NCBI RefSeq assembly: GCF_004216905.1
Contig: NZ_SGXJ01000002.1
Location: forward strand, 124,001 to 188,000
Direction: 5' to 3'
Origin: Kribbella sp. VKM Ac-2569
GTDB taxonomy: Bacteria > Actinomycetota > Actinomycetes > Propionibacteriales > Kribbellaceae
DNA length: 64,000 nucleotides
Each line of letters starts with the position of its first letter. Position 1 is the stretch's first letter. A program made the position numbers and the translations under genes. Below are positions 44,005 through 53,813 of the stretch, one piece after another. The notes below the pieces were generated by a model. The model did not search any database. It had not been told where the DNA came from and saw nothing but the letters and a program-made list of their open reading frames with translations.

Positions 44005-45294
44005 ATGCGAATTCTCAGCCATGAGATCCCCTCAGCAGTAGGCCAGACCGTCACGGTGGCCGGCTGGGTGCACCGAAGACGACGGCTCGCCGCCGTCAGT
44101 TTCCTGATCCTGCGCGACCGGTCCGGCCTCAGCCAGATCGTCGTGAAGGCGCCGGAAACGCAAGCACAGCTGGACGAACTCGGTGAGGAGACCGTGGTCC
44201 AGGTGACCGGTACGGTCGCCGCCAACCCGCAGGCTCCCGGTGGCGCCGAGATCGTCGACCCGGTGATCGAGCCGCTGACCGAGCCGGCCGCGACGCCGCC
44301 GATCGAGCTGTGGCGTCCCACGGTCGGCGCCGGGCTGCCCGTCGTACTCGACAACGCACCGGTCGCGCTGCGGCATCCGGCGGTGCGGGCCGGGTGGGAG
44401 ATCGCCGCGGCCGCGCTGCACGGGTTCCGGTCCGCGTTGGACGGTCAGGGCTTCACGGAGATCCAGACACCGAAGATCGTCGGTACGGCGACCGAGTCCG
44501 GAGCGAACGTGTTCGCGCTGGACTACTTCGGCGGCCCGGCGTACCTGGCGCAGTCGCCGCAGTTCTACAAGCAGACGATGGTCGGCGTGTTCGAGCGGGT
44601 CTTCGAGGTCGGTCCGGTGTTCCGGGCCGAGCCGCACGACACGGTCCGGCATCTGGCCGAGTACGTGTCGCTGGACGCGGAGTTCGGGTTCATCACCGAC
44701 CACCGCGACGTTCTCGCCGTACTGCGTTCCGTGATCGCGGAGATGTTGTCGGCGGTGGGGACGCGAGCGGGCGGCGCGTTGGAGCGGCTCGGGGTGACGG
44801 CGCCGGAGATCCCGGTCGACGTACCCGTGCTGCACTTCAGCGAGGCGCTGAAGATCGCCGGGGCGGACCCGGAGGAGCCGGACCTCGCGCCCGCGGACGA
44901 GCGCGCGATCGGCGAGTGGGCGCTGCGTGAGCACGGCAGCGACTTCGTCGCGGTCGAGGGCTACCCGATGGTGAAGCGGCCGTTCTACACCCATCCGCAG
45001 CCGTCGGACCCGCGATGGTCGAACTCGTTCGACCTGCTGTTCCGCGGGGTCGAACTCGTCACCGGCGGTCAGCGGCTGCACCGGTACTCCGACTACGTCG
45101 CGGCCCTCGCGGCGCGCGGCGAGTCGGCGGACGCTCCGGCGTACAGCTCGTACCTGCAGGCGTTCAAGCACGGGATGCCGCCGCACGGCGGGTTCGCGAT
45201 CGGGCTGGAGCGGTTCGTGGCGCGGCTGACCGGGGCGGAGAACGTCCGTGAGGTCACGCTCTTTCCCCGCGACCTGCACCGACTCACACCCTGA
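44005..45294 (+). CDS. aspS: Aspartyl-tRNA synthetase, archaeal type (AspS2-like)
   Basis: 429 residues; class II synthetase with an N-terminal OB fold (1-105) and catalytic core. Motif 2 FRAEPHDTVRHLAEY and motif 3 GFAIGLERFVARLTGAENVR are visible. No GAD insertion, so it is the short archaeal/eukaryal form and not the approx. 590-residue bacterial AspRS. Such enzymes may charge tRNA-Asp only or also tRNA-Asn; not decided here. Controlled by the T-box above. Overlaps the next gene by 1 bp (TGATG). Confidence 0.92.
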   Translation: MRILSHEIPSAVGQTVTVAGWVHRRRRLAAVSFLILRDRSGLSQIVVKAPETQAQLDELGEETVVQVTGTVAANPQAPGGAEIVDPVIEPLTEPAATPPIELWRPTVGAGLPVVLDNAPVALRHPAVRAGWEIAAAALHGFRSALDGQGFTEIQTPKIVGTATESGANVFALDYFGGPAYLAQSPQFYKQTMVGVFERVFEVGPVFRAEPHDTVRHLAEYVSLDAEFGFITDHRDVLAVLRSVIAEMLSAVGTRAGGALERLGVTAPEIPVDVPVLHFSEALKIAGADPEEPDLAPADERAIGEWALREHGSDFVAVEGYPMVKRPFYTHPQPSDPRWSNSFDLLFRGVELVTGGQRLHRYSDYVAALAARGESADAPAYSSYLQAFKHGMPPHGGFAIGLERFVARLTGAENVREVTLFPRDLHRLTP

Positions 45295-46154
45295 TGGACA
45301 CCACCGAGTCAGTTGTCGCCGAGCTCAACGTTGCCCTCGGCACCGATTTCCGCGTCGTGCGGCAACTGACCGGTGGTCTGCAGTCCACCGCATATGTCCT
45401 GACCGACGGCACCAGCGACGGAGTCCTCAAATGGACCGACAACCCGGCGTGGGCCCCGCGGGTCCGGCAGGCGGCCGAGCTCGTTCGCCGGGCCCGGGCC
45501 GTCGGCTATCCCACACCGGCCTGGCTCGCCGTCGGCACGACCGCCGCCGGCTCGCCGTACCAACTGCAGGAGCTCGTCCCCGGCAGCCCGCCGACGCTGG
45601 ATGAGGCACTGGCCCGGCAGCTGATCGAGATCTGTGAGCTCCAGCGGGACCTGCTCCCGGAGGAGCGCGACGCGAGCTGGTCCGCGTGGTCGAGCGGCGT
45701 CGTCTTCGACGGCTGGGACGGCGTGTGGGAACGAGTGCAGGCGTACGACGGTGAGGTCGTCGAGCTCCTCGAACGGTACGGCGAGCTGTGCGCACCGTAT
45801 CGAGGTGAGGACCTGCCGCAGCACGACTTCGTGCACGGTGATCTGAACATGGGCAACCTGCTCGTGGCCGACGGGCAGATCACCGGGATCGTGGACATCG
45901 AGGCCGCCGGCGGCGGTTCGCGTGCGTACGACCTGGTCTCGCTGACGGCGTCCGCCGCACGCGACGGGGCGGCGGACGGCGTCGACGAGCTGTTCCTCGA
46001 GGCAGCACTGCGAGCGAGCGGCCGAGCCGCGGTCGCCGTGTGTGCGGCCGCCGCCTTCGCGAGCGTGGCGGAGTTCGTCCACGAGCGTTCGACGTACGGC
46101 CAAGAGCTGGTCAACCACGGCGGCCGCCGGGTGCTCGAGCTGCTGCATGCATGA
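45294..46154 (+). CDS. APH-family phosphotransferase
   Basis: 286 residues, cytosolic kinase fold. Catalytic loop VHGDLNMGN (about 182-190) and metal site GIVDIEAA (about 200-207) are intact. Substrate may be a small alcohol, amino sugar or antibiotic. Second gene of the T-box operon. Confidence 0.85.
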   Translation: MDTTESVVAELNVALGTDFRVVRQLTGGLQSTAYVLTDGTSDGVLKWTDNPAWAPRVRQAAELVRRARAVGYPTPAWLAVGTTAAGSPYQLQELVPGSPPTLDEALARQLIEICELQRDLLPEERDASWSAWSSGVVFDGWDGVWERVQAYDGEVVELLERYGELCAPYRGEDLPQHDFVHGDLNMGNLLVADGQITGIVDIEAAGGGSRAYDLVSLTASAARDGAADGVDELFLEAALRASGRAAVAVCAAAAFASVAEFVHERSTYGQELVNHGGRRVLELLHA

Positions 46155-47385
46155 TGTGCTCATGCTGAGTGAGGCCGAGCGCGCTGTTCTGGCGGCGATC
46201 GACGACGAGCGGATTGTTGCGGAGCTGCGGGAGCTAGTGCAGATCCCGAGCGTGGACGGGACCGCGGCCGAGGTCGACGTACAGGCGTGGTGTGCTGCCC
46301 GGCTGGAGGCGCTTGGGCTGGCCGTGGATCACTGGCGGCTCGATCTGGCGCCTGACGACCCGGAGTTTCCAGGGATGGAGGTCGAGCGGGACGAGGCCTG
46401 GGGCTGTGTCGGGGTGCTCGGTGGTGATGCGACGCCGGGGCTGATTCTCAACGGGCATGTCGATGTGGTGCCGGGTGGCACGTTCGATGCCCGGATCGAG
46501 GACGGGGTGATGTGGGGCCGCGGGACGTGTGACATGAAGGGCGGTGTCGCGGCGATCCTCGGCGCGGTGGCGGCGATCGTTGCCGCGGGCATTCGGCTGC
46601 GGAAGCCACTGGCGGTGCACACCGTGATCGGTGAGGAGGACGGCGGCGTCGGCGCGTTCGCGACGTTGCGCCGCGGTCATCGCGGCGAGGCGTGCCTGAT
46701 CGCGGAACCGACCGCAGGCACGGTTATCCCGGCTAACGCAGGCTCGCTGACCTTCCGCCTGGAGGTGCCGGGCCTTGCCACTCACGGTTCGACCCGCAGC
46801 CGCGGGGTGAGCGCGATCGAGAAGTTCACCGTGATCCAGACCGCGCTGCAAGAGCTCGAACGCGAGCGCAACCGGGACCCGCATCCACTGCTTGCCCACC
46901 TCGACCTCGCCAACCCGCTGTCGGTCGGCACCATCACGGCCGGCGACTGGGCGAGCACCGTGCCCGACCAACTGGTCGCAGAGGGCAGGTACGGCGTACG
47001 TCTCGGTGAATCAATCGCCGACGCGCGGACCGCCTTCGAGGCCGCCATAAGCGAGGCCAGCCTGAAGGACGACTGGCTCCGCGAACACCCGGTCAAGGTC
47101 AGCTGGCCGGGCGGCGAGTTCGCCTCAGGCCTCCTGCCTGAGGGCGACCCGCTCCTCGCCGACACCGTTCAGGCGGCGACCGACGCAGGCGGAGCGGTGC
47201 CGGCAGTCAAGGGAGCGCCGTACGGATCCGATCTCCGGCAGTACGCCGCCGCGGGCATCCCCACGCTGCAGTACGGGCCGGGGGACGTCCGCTACGCACA
47301 CGCTGCGGACGAGCACGTCGTACTGGCCGACGTACTGCATGCCGCGCGTACGTATGCCCTGCTGGCTGTACGTCGCTGCGGTTGA
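46147..47385 (+). CDS. M20-family metallopeptidase (ArgE/DapE-like)
   Basis: 412 residues. Zinc-site motifs LNGHVDVVPGG, GRGTCDMKGGVAA and IGEEDGGVG, and a dimerisation lid domain (about 185-295). Family members hydrolyse N-acyl amino acids or dipeptides. ATG at 46147 overlaps the upstream stop by 8 bp; in-frame alternatives are GTG 46156 and ATG 46162. Third gene of the T-box operon. Confidence 0.87.
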   Translation: MHDVLMLSEAERAVLAAIDDERIVAELRELVQIPSVDGTAAEVDVQAWCAARLEALGLAVDHWRLDLAPDDPEFPGMEVERDEAWGCVGVLGGDATPGLILNGHVDVVPGGTFDARIEDGVMWGRGTCDMKGGVAAILGAVAAIVAAGIRLRKPLAVHTVIGEEDGGVGAFATLRRGHRGEACLIAEPTAGTVIPANAGSLTFRLEVPGLATHGSTRSRGVSAIEKFTVIQTALQELERERNRDPHPLLAHLDLANPLSVGTITAGDWASTVPDQLVAEGRYGVRLGESIADARTAFEAAISEASLKDDWLREHPVKVSWPGGEFASGLLPEGDPLLADTVQAATDAGGAVPAVKGAPYGSDLRQYAAAGIPTLQYGPGDVRYAHAADEHVVLADVLHAARTYALLAVRRCG

Positions 47386-47397
47386 TACAAATCCACC

Positions 47398-49965
47398 ATG
47401 ATGCCGCTGCGGGGACGCTCCGAGGAGCTCGGCAAGCTCCTGGAGGCGCTGCGAGCGGCAAGCAACGGACAGGCTTCGCTGGCCGTGGTCAGCGGTGAGC
47501 CCGGAATCGGTAAATCGGCACTGCTGGCGGCTGCTGTCGAGCAGGCCGAGCGGCAGGGCTTCCTGGTCGCGAGTGCGGCCGCTCACCAGACCGACAACAT
47601 CAGTCCGCTCGCGTCACTCGCACCTGCGCTCCGGGCCGGCGCAGAACCGCTGATCGGCACCGACCAGTTCCTGGAGCTGGCCAGCCTCAACACTCAGCCG
47701 CTGTGGCTCGCTGAACGCCTGGCCGACCTCATCGGCCGCCGTCTCGCCGGTGTCCGCGCCCTGATCGTGCTGGACGATGCCCAGTGGTCCGACCCGCTCA
47801 CTGCGTTCGTGCTGCGGGTTGTGATCGCCCGTCTCCCCGCAGCGAACCTCCTCTGGCTGCTCGCCACCCGCCCGAGCCCTGGCGGCACGACCGATCAGCT
47901 CATCGAGGCCGTCGACGTTCCGGTCCGCACCATCCCGCTCGCACCGCTGACTGCGGACGCGATCCAGGACCTCGCTGCGGACCGTCTGAACCACGCGGTC
48001 GACCCTTCGCTCGCAGTGCAGCTCGCCAGTGTCCAGGGCATCCCGTTCCTGGCCGAGCAGCTCATTGCCGGCCTGTACCTGAGCGACAGTGACCTGTCCG
48101 CCGGTCTGATCGAGGGTGTACGTCGTCGTACCGGTGAGCTGTCCGAGGCCAGCCGGGACCTGGTCCGCACAGCGGCTGTCTTCGGCAGCGACTTCCGCCT
48201 CGAAGATGTGGCCGCCCTGATGGCCGCACCGGTTGCCAGACTGGCCGCACCGTTGGAGGAGGCGATCCAGGCCGGTCTGTTCACGGACGCCGGGTCCGTA
48301 CTGCGCTTCCGTCACGAGCTCCTGCGGTCCGCGGCGTTGGCCGACGTACCGCCGTCGGCTCAGCGAGCACTGCATGGCGCGATCGCGAACCAGCTCATGT
48401 CCGCGGGGCGTGGTGCGGCCGCTGCTGCACCTCATGTCCTCGCAGTCGCACAGCCTGGTGACGCGACGGCTGTCGCAACGCTGCGGGAGGCTGCACGGGA
48501 CCTACTAGCGACCATGTCGACCACGGCCGCAGAGCTGATCCAGGAGGCGTTCGACCTGACCCGTGTGGACGATCCGCTCCGCGCTGAGGTCGGTGTGGAC
48601 GTGGTGAGAGTCCTGCTGGCCGCGTGGCAGTACGACCGCGCCAGAGCCTTCGCCGACGACCTGCTCAGCGGTACGGCGCTCTACCACGGACCGATCACCC
48701 CAGACCTCCAGGCGACGATCCGGCTACACCTCGCGCCGTACCAGTGGGCCAGTCAACGTCTGGACGCGGAGGAGCTCACCGCCCCAGCCGCGTCGCCGCA
48801 TCTGGCGGAACGGCTCGCTGGCTACCGCGCACTGACCGGTCAAGAGACTCCGTCCTCCGTACATGACCCGGTGGCGCAGGCACTCCTGCAGGTGGCCGCT
48901 GCCGAGCGTGCACAAGTCGACGGCAGGTATGTCGAGGCCCGCGACCTGTACGCCGGAGCGCGGCGGGCGGAGAACGGTCTGGGGAGTCTGCCGACCACGC
49001 TGGTCGAGGTCGGCGAGCTGTACTGCCGCGCCGAGGCCGACGAGCTGTCGAATGCGCTCGAGCGCGTCCGAGAGCTGATGACCGTCGGTGATTCCTGGGC
49101 AGGGCCGCAGCTGGCGGTTCTGCGCGCGCGACTCGAGTACGCGGCCGGCAATCTGCAGAAGGCGGAGGAGGCAGCCAACTCTGGTCTCCGGTGGATGGAC
49201 CAGCTGCAAGTGAGTGGCCTGGCCACGGCCGCGGACCAGGTGCTCGCACTGGTCGCCCTGCTCCGCGGCCATCTGACCCATGCGCGCAAACTGGCCGGCA
49301 GCGATGCGACGATCGGTGCGCTGCTGGCTATCGCGGACGGCGACACCAAAGCGATCAGCCGGTTGGCTGCGACACCACAGGACTTCCCGGAGCGCATCGC
49401 CGTACTGCTGCAAGCCGACGCCCTGGAGGAGCTGTCACGTCTCAGTCCATCTGCAGCCGGCCGTGGCGCGCTCGCTGTGGTGGCTGCGGGCAACGACGTC
49501 GAGCAGCTGGCTGCCGCGGTCGAGACCGTCCGTACGGCGCAGCGGCCGCTGCTGCTCGCACAGGCCGAGGAGCGCTACGGGCGGGCTGCTCTGGAGGCAG
49601 GTGATCGCAACACCGGCGTACCGGCTCTGGAGCGAGTACTGGACAGTCTGACGGCTCTTGGCGCGACTGCTCCGGCCGGGCGGATCCAAGCGGTGCTGCA
49701 GGCGGCTGGGATACGACGACGTCGCTGGGCCGCCGTACCGCCGCGAGCGCAGGCGGGGTGGGAGTCGCTCACGCCGATGGAGCGGCGGGTCGCACTGCTC
49801 GTCGCCGAGGGGCACACGAACCGGTCGGCAGCCGAGGAGCTGGTGGTGTCGGCCAGTACTGTCGGGACCCACCTGCGGGCCGTGTTCGGCAAGCTCGGGG
49901 TGAATTCGCGGGTCCAACTCACCCGGCTCGTGCTGGAACGGTTCGCCGCTCCCCCGAACACATGA
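47398..49965 (+). CDS. LAL-type LuxR regulator with AAA ATPase domain
   Basis: 855 residues. Walker A GEPGIGKS (33-40), Walker B ALIVLDDAQW (about 120-129), a long helical middle part and a C-terminal LuxR HTH (LTPMERRVALLVAEGHTNR, then TVGTHLRAVFGKLGV). Two adjacent ATG codons at 47398; no clear Shine-Dalgarno, so possibly leaderless. Targets unknown. Confidence 0.9.
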   Translation: MMPLRGRSEELGKLLEALRAASNGQASLAVVSGEPGIGKSALLAAAVEQAERQGFLVASAAAHQTDNISPLASLAPALRAGAEPLIGTDQFLELASLNTQPLWLAERLADLIGRRLAGVRALIVLDDAQWSDPLTAFVLRVVIARLPAANLLWLLATRPSPGGTTDQLIEAVDVPVRTIPLAPLTADAIQDLAADRLNHAVDPSLAVQLASVQGIPFLAEQLIAGLYLSDSDLSAGLIEGVRRRTGELSEASRDLVRTAAVFGSDFRLEDVAALMAAPVARLAAPLEEAIQAGLFTDAGSVLRFRHELLRSAALADVPPSAQRALHGAIANQLMSAGRGAAAAAPHVLAVAQPGDATAVATLREAARDLLATMSTTAAELIQEAFDLTRVDDPLRAEVGVDVVRVLLAAWQYDRARAFADDLLSGTALYHGPITPDLQATIRLHLAPYQWASQRLDAEELTAPAASPHLAERLAGYRALTGQETPSSVHDPVAQALLQVAAAERAQVDGRYVEARDLYAGARRAENGLGSLPTTLVEVGELYCRAEADELSNALERVRELMTVGDSWAGPQLAVLRARLEYAAGNLQKAEEAANSGLRWMDQLQVSGLATAADQVLALVALLRGHLTHARKLAGSDATIGALLAIADGDTKAISRLAATPQDFPERIAVLLQADALEELSRLSPSAAGRGALAVVAAGNDVEQLAAAVETVRTAQRPLLLAQAEERYGRAALEAGDRNTGVPALERVLDSLTALGATAPAGRIQAVLQAAGIRRRRWAAVPPRAQAGWESLTPMERRVALLVAEGHTNRSAAEELVVSASTVGTHLRAVFGKLGVNSRVQLTRLVLERFAAPPNT

Positions 49966-50090
49966 GATTCGGGTGCAGCGGGCGGCCGGAGCGGGTCCGA
50001 CGGCGCTGACAGGTTCACGTGTTCGCTCGATCCGCCGGAGCGGGCCTGAGCGGTTTCCTTCTAGCAAGCAACCACGAAGGGAACAGCAAG

Positions 50091-50810
50091 ATGACTGACA
50101 AGACCCCCACCGTCGTCCTGGTGCACGGCGCGTTCGCTGAGAACGCCAGTTGGTCCGGTGTGATCGCCGAGCTCACCAGCCGCGGGATTCCGGCGATCGC
50201 GGTCGCCAACGAGCTGCGCGGCCCCGCGCTCGACGGCAGCCGAGTCGCCGCCCAGGTCCGGGAGATCGACGGCCCGGTCGTCCTGGTCGGACACTCGTAC
50301 GGCGGTGCGGTCATCACCGCGGCCGCCAATCAGGCGGACAACGTCTCCGCACTCGTCTACGTCGCCGCGTTCCTGCCGGAGGAGGGCGAGAGCCTGCAGG
50401 ACCTGCTCGGCAGCTTCCCGGCCAACGACTTCGCGTCCGGCCTGGTCCCGCACGCGCTGCCCACCGGCGACGGCGGTGAGGAGACCTGGCTTAGCATCGA
50501 CCGGTCCAAGTTCCGCGCGCTGTTCGCGGCGGACGTCGAGGACGCGGAGCAGCTCGGCCGGACACAGCGGCCGATCGCCGCGGCCGCGTTCGACGAGAAG
50601 TCCGGTGCGGCGAGCTGGAAGCGTCTCCCGGTCTACGACCTGGTCGCCACCGGCGACGAGGCGATCCACCCGGACGGCCAGCGCACGATGGCCGCCCGCG
50701 CGAACGCCACCACGATCGAGGTCGACGGCTCGCACGCCGTCGCCGTCTCGCAGCCGAAGGCCGTCGCCGACTTCATCGCGACCGCCGTCGAGGCAGGTGC
50801 CGCCCGCTGA
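50091..50810 (+). CDS. Alpha/beta hydrolase (EstC-like)
   Basis: 239 residues. VVLVHGAFAENASW, nucleophile elbow GHSYGG, and C-terminal GSHAVAVSQP with the catalytic His. GAAGGGAA before ATG at 50091 decides the start. No signal peptide. A strong two-way terminator follows. Confidence 0.86.
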   Translation: MTDKTPTVVLVHGAFAENASWSGVIAELTSRGIPAIAVANELRGPALDGSRVAAQVREIDGPVVLVGHSYGGAVITAAANQADNVSALVYVAAFLPEEGESLQDLLGSFPANDFASGLVPHALPTGDGGEETWLSIDRSKFRALFAADVEDAEQLGRTQRPIAAAAFDEKSGAASWKRLPVYDLVATGDEAIHPDGQRTMAARANATTIEVDGSHAVAVSQPKAVADFIATAVEAGAAR

Positions 50811-50818
50811 AACGGAGC

Positions 50819-50853
50819 GTCGGGCCGGACCGCAGCGCGCGGTCCGGCCCGAC
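50819..50853. terminator. Bidirectional terminator
   Basis: GTCGGGCCGGACCGC (50819-50833), loop AGCGC, exact inverse GCGGTCCGGCCCGAC (50839-50853), then GTGTTGTTG. Perfect 15-bp stem between the convergent hydrolase and serine hydrolase genes. Confidence 0.88.
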
Positions 50854-50862
50854 GTGTTGTTG

Positions 50863-52095
50863 TCAGTCCTCGAGGGCCTGGTAGAGCGTGGTCCAGAAGT
50901 CGTTCATGAGGTGGACCGAGGACGGCACGGTCGTGCCGACCTGGGTGAGCAGGATGCCGGTGACCTGGTTGACCGGGTCCGCGTACGTCGACGTACCGGC
51001 GCCGCCGTCCCAGCCGAACTGACCGATCGGCGCGTAGTCGCCCCGGTAGGTGCGCACGGCCATCCCGTAGCCCCAGCCGCCCTGCTGACCCTGGCCGAAC
51101 GAGATGTGCACGTTGTCCCTGGCCAGCGTCTCCCGGGCCGCCAGCTGCTCGGCCGTGAGGCTGTTACTGGTCATCAGCTGCACCGCCGGCTTGGAGAGGA
51201 TCCGCTGGCCCTGGTGTACGCCGTGGTTCAGCAGCATCCGGAAGTAGGCGTGGTAGTCGTCGGCGGTGGAGTTCAGCCCGCCGCCACCGCCCTGGAACGC
51301 CGGCGGAGCGCTGTGCCGGCCGCCCTCGGCCTCGTCCCACACCTGGAACTCGCCCGTCGCGGGGTCCGGCGCGTACAGCGGTGGGAGCCGGTGCAGCTGG
51401 TCGGCGGGGACGCAGAACCCGGTGTCCTTCATACCCAGCGGCCCGAAGATCCGCTCCTGCAGGAACTCGTCGTACGACTGACCGGTGACCCGGGAGACGA
51501 GGACGCCGATCAGGTCGCTGCTGATCTGGTACTGCCAGCGCTCGCCCGGCTGGTACATCAGCGGAAGCGTGCCGAGGCGCCGCATCCACTCGTCCTGCTC
51601 CGGCATCGGCACCGGCCCGTTGGGCGTGATGCCCTGCTCGAACAGGGCGGCCATGATCGGCGTACCGATCATCGTCATGTCCATGCCGAGCCCGAACGTG
51701 GAGGTCAGCACGTCCCGGACGGTGATCGGGCGCTTGGCCGGCACGGTGTCGTCCACCTGGCTGTCGATCCGCTTCAGCACCTGACGGCCGGCCAGCTCGG
51801 GCAGCCACGGCTCGACTGGGTCGTCCAGCCGCAGCCGGCAGTCGTCGAGCAACACCATCGCCGCCGACACCGAGACCGGCTTGGACGTCGAGGCCATCCG
51901 GAAGATCGTGTCGCGTTGCATCGGCGCGCCGCCCTCGTGGCGCATCGTCCCGAGCGCCTCGGCGTACGGCTCACCGTCGCCGCGGCTGACCAGGGCGACG
52001 ACGCCGGGGATCTTCCCGGAGTCGACGTGCCGGGCCAGTACGTCGTGCAGTCGGCGCAACCCGGCCTCGGTGAAGCCGGAGGGAGTCGTTGACAT
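50863..52095 (-). CDS. Serine hydrolase, class C beta-lactamase-like family
   Basis: 410 residues. Active-site S69-x-x-K72 (MASTSKP). The region YQISSDLIGVL may supply the YxN-type tyrosine. No signal peptide, so cytosolic esterase or peptidase is more likely than beta-lactamase. AAGGAG before ATG. It lies 32 bp downstream of the DUF4097-like gene, probably in one operon. Confidence 0.88.
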   Translation of the reverse strand: MSTTPSGFTEAGLRRLHDVLARHVDSGKIPGVVALVSRGDGEPYAEALGTMRHEGGAPMQRDTIFRMASTSKPVSVSAAMVLLDDCRLRLDDPVEPWLPELAGRQVLKRIDSQVDDTVPAKRPITVRDVLTSTFGLGMDMTMIGTPIMAALFEQGITPNGPVPMPEQDEWMRRLGTLPLMYQPGERWQYQISSDLIGVLVSRVTGQSYDEFLQERIFGPLGMKDTGFCVPADQLHRLPPLYAPDPATGEFQVWDEAEGGRHSAPPAFQGGGGGLNSTADDYHAYFRMLLNHGVHQGQRILSKPAVQLMTSNSLTAEQLAARETLARDNVHISFGQGQQGGWGYGMAVRTYRGDYAPIGQFGWDGGAGTSTYADPVNQVTGILLTQVGTTVPSSVHLMNDFWTTLYQALED

Positions 52096-52127
52096 GGTGG
52101 TGCTCCTTCGATTCGTACGGATCGCGG

Positions 52128-52796
52128 TCAGAGACTACGGGCGACGATGTCGCCGACAGCGGTGGTCGCGCGGATCGTGAGTTCGGCGCCCGCGCCCTCG
52201 CTGTTCTTGAGCGCGTTGCTGATGCGGCCGGTGGAGGTGCCGGCGTCGAGCGTGGCCGAGACCCCGGCGGCGGCGACGATCTCCACCTCGCCGACCTCGG
52301 TGCGCAGTACGACGGTGCCGCGCACGGCCTCGGCGATCCGGATGTCGCCCTTGCTGGTGCGGATCTCCGCAGGACCGTTGAGGCGGCCGACGGACACGTC
52401 ACTGGCGGAGGTCGTGATCCGAGCGCTCGCGACGTCCTCGAGGTCGATCGGACCCTGGGCGCTCTCGATGACGACATCGCCGAAGCGTCCGGTCGCCCGC
52501 AGATCGGCGCTGGCCGCCTTCACCTCGGCCTTTGAACCGGCCGGCAGCTGCACCGTCACCGCGACGGCTCCGGAGGGTCCGAAGTACTGGTTCTTCGCGA
52601 CGACCGCGATCCGGAGGACGCCGTCGGCGTACTCGACCGTGGTCTGCTCGGCGGCCTTCACGTCGCGGCTCTTCGAGGCGTCGACCGGGAGCACCTCGAC
52701 GGCGGTGTCGGCCCGGTCGGTGGCGACGAGCTGAATGCGTCCGGCGGGGATGTCGAGGACTGCGGAGATCGGCTCGGGGGTGTTGTACGTCGGCAT
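52128..52796 (-). CDS. DUF4097-like beta-helix protein
   Basis: 222 residues, regular short beta strands (DIPAGRIQLVATDRADTAV; GDVVIESAQGPIDLEDV) as in the DUF4097/adhesin-type family. No signal peptide or TM. GGAAGG before ATG at 52796 decides the start. Function unknown. Confidence 0.8.
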   Translation of the reverse strand: MPTYNTPEPISAVLDIPAGRIQLVATDRADTAVEVLPVDASKSRDVKAAEQTTVEYADGVLRIAVVAKNQYFGPSGAVAVTVQLPAGSKAEVKAASADLRATGRFGDVVIESAQGPIDLEDVASARITTSASDVSVGRLNGPAEIRTSKGDIRIAEAVRGTVVLRTEVGEVEIVAAAGVSATLDAGTSTGRISNALKNSEGAGAELTIRATTAVGDIVARSL

Positions 52797-52906
52797 GGTG
52801 GTGCCTTCCTGGAGTGCTTGGTGTGTTGCTGACAAACACCAAGATCCAGGGCCGCGCTGACACCGAACCGCCGCAGCCCTGACACGGCTACTGACACCGC
52901 GGCCGA

Positions 52907-53743
52907 TCAGAGCAGTCTGTCGAGCGCCGCGTGGCCGATCGGGCCCCAATGGGTCTTGCCGCCCGGGATGCCCTTTTCTCCGTTGATGCCCATGGCGATC
53001 AGGAACAGTGCGCGCGTCAAGGCCCAGCCGCGGGCTCGTCGTACCGACGCCTCGTCCGCCCCGTAGGCGTCGAGGAAGCGCTCCGCCTCCGGGAGCAGGA
53101 TCCAGGCGGCCGCGAGGTCGTTCGCCGGGTCGCCGGAGCCGATCTCCTCGAAGTCCACGACGCCGGCGAGCGTGCCGTCGGCAACGACCACGTTCGCCGG
53201 GTGCAGGTCGCCGTGCAACCACACCGGCGCCCCGTCCCACTTGGGCGCCGCGAGCGCGTCCTCCCACACCGCACGGATCTCGGCGGCGCGGCCGACGTAC
53301 TCCTGCACCTGGTCGAAGCCGGGGCTCGGCGCGAGAGTGCTGCGTTCGCTCACCGGCGCGTCGGCCGGTGCCTCGGTGTGCAGCGCCTTCAGGAAGTCCG
53401 CGAGTACGTCGGCAGCGGCCGGATCCGTGATCGGTGCGTGGTCCGCGGGCTCTCCGTGCACCCAGGTGGTGATCATCCACATCCGTGGGAAGGCGTCGGA
53501 CGGGTCACAGAGGTGGAGTGGGGTCGGGACGGGCAGCGGGAGCTGGGCGGCGAGGCTGGGCAGCCATCGGTGTTCTCGGCGGAGGGGTTCGGGGCCCTGG
53601 TTCCCGCGGGGCATTCTGACGGCCAGGTCGTCGCCCAGGCGCCACATCTGGTTGCCCCAGCCGCCGATGATCTCCTTCAGCTCAAGATCGGCCAGATCGG
53701 GATGCTGCGCTTTCAGCAGGGTCCGCACGAGTTCGTCGTCCAT
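52907..53743 (-). CDS. Aminoglycoside phosphotransferase-family kinase
   Basis: 278 residues. Catalytic loop VWLHGDLHPANVVV and metal site GVVDFEEIGSGDP are intact. GGWGNQMWRLGDDLAVRMPR forms the ATP-binding start. It resembles the APH(3'')/macrolide-kinase-like group, but the true substrate cannot be told. Divergent from the DsbA-like gene. Confidence 0.86.
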   Translation of the reverse strand: MDDELVRTLLKAQHPDLADLELKEIIGGWGNQMWRLGDDLAVRMPRGNQGPEPLRREHRWLPSLAAQLPLPVPTPLHLCDPSDAFPRMWMITTWVHGEPADHAPITDPAAADVLADFLKALHTEAPADAPVSERSTLAPSPGFDQVQEYVGRAAEIRAVWEDALAAPKWDGAPVWLHGDLHPANVVVADGTLAGVVDFEEIGSGDPANDLAAAWILLPEAERFLDAYGADEASVRRARGWALTRALFLIAMGINGEKGIPGGKTHWGPIGHAALDRLL

Positions 53744-53813
53744 GGACCGTCAGACGCGTCACACCGGTGACTGGTTGGGAATAGGTCCAGAGAACGGACA
53801 GTTGCCGACAGTT

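Noticed and set aside
50863..52095. Secreted beta-lactamase giving drug resistance
   Set aside because: The SxxK motif is present but there is no signal peptide; a cytosolic serine hydrolase is more likely.
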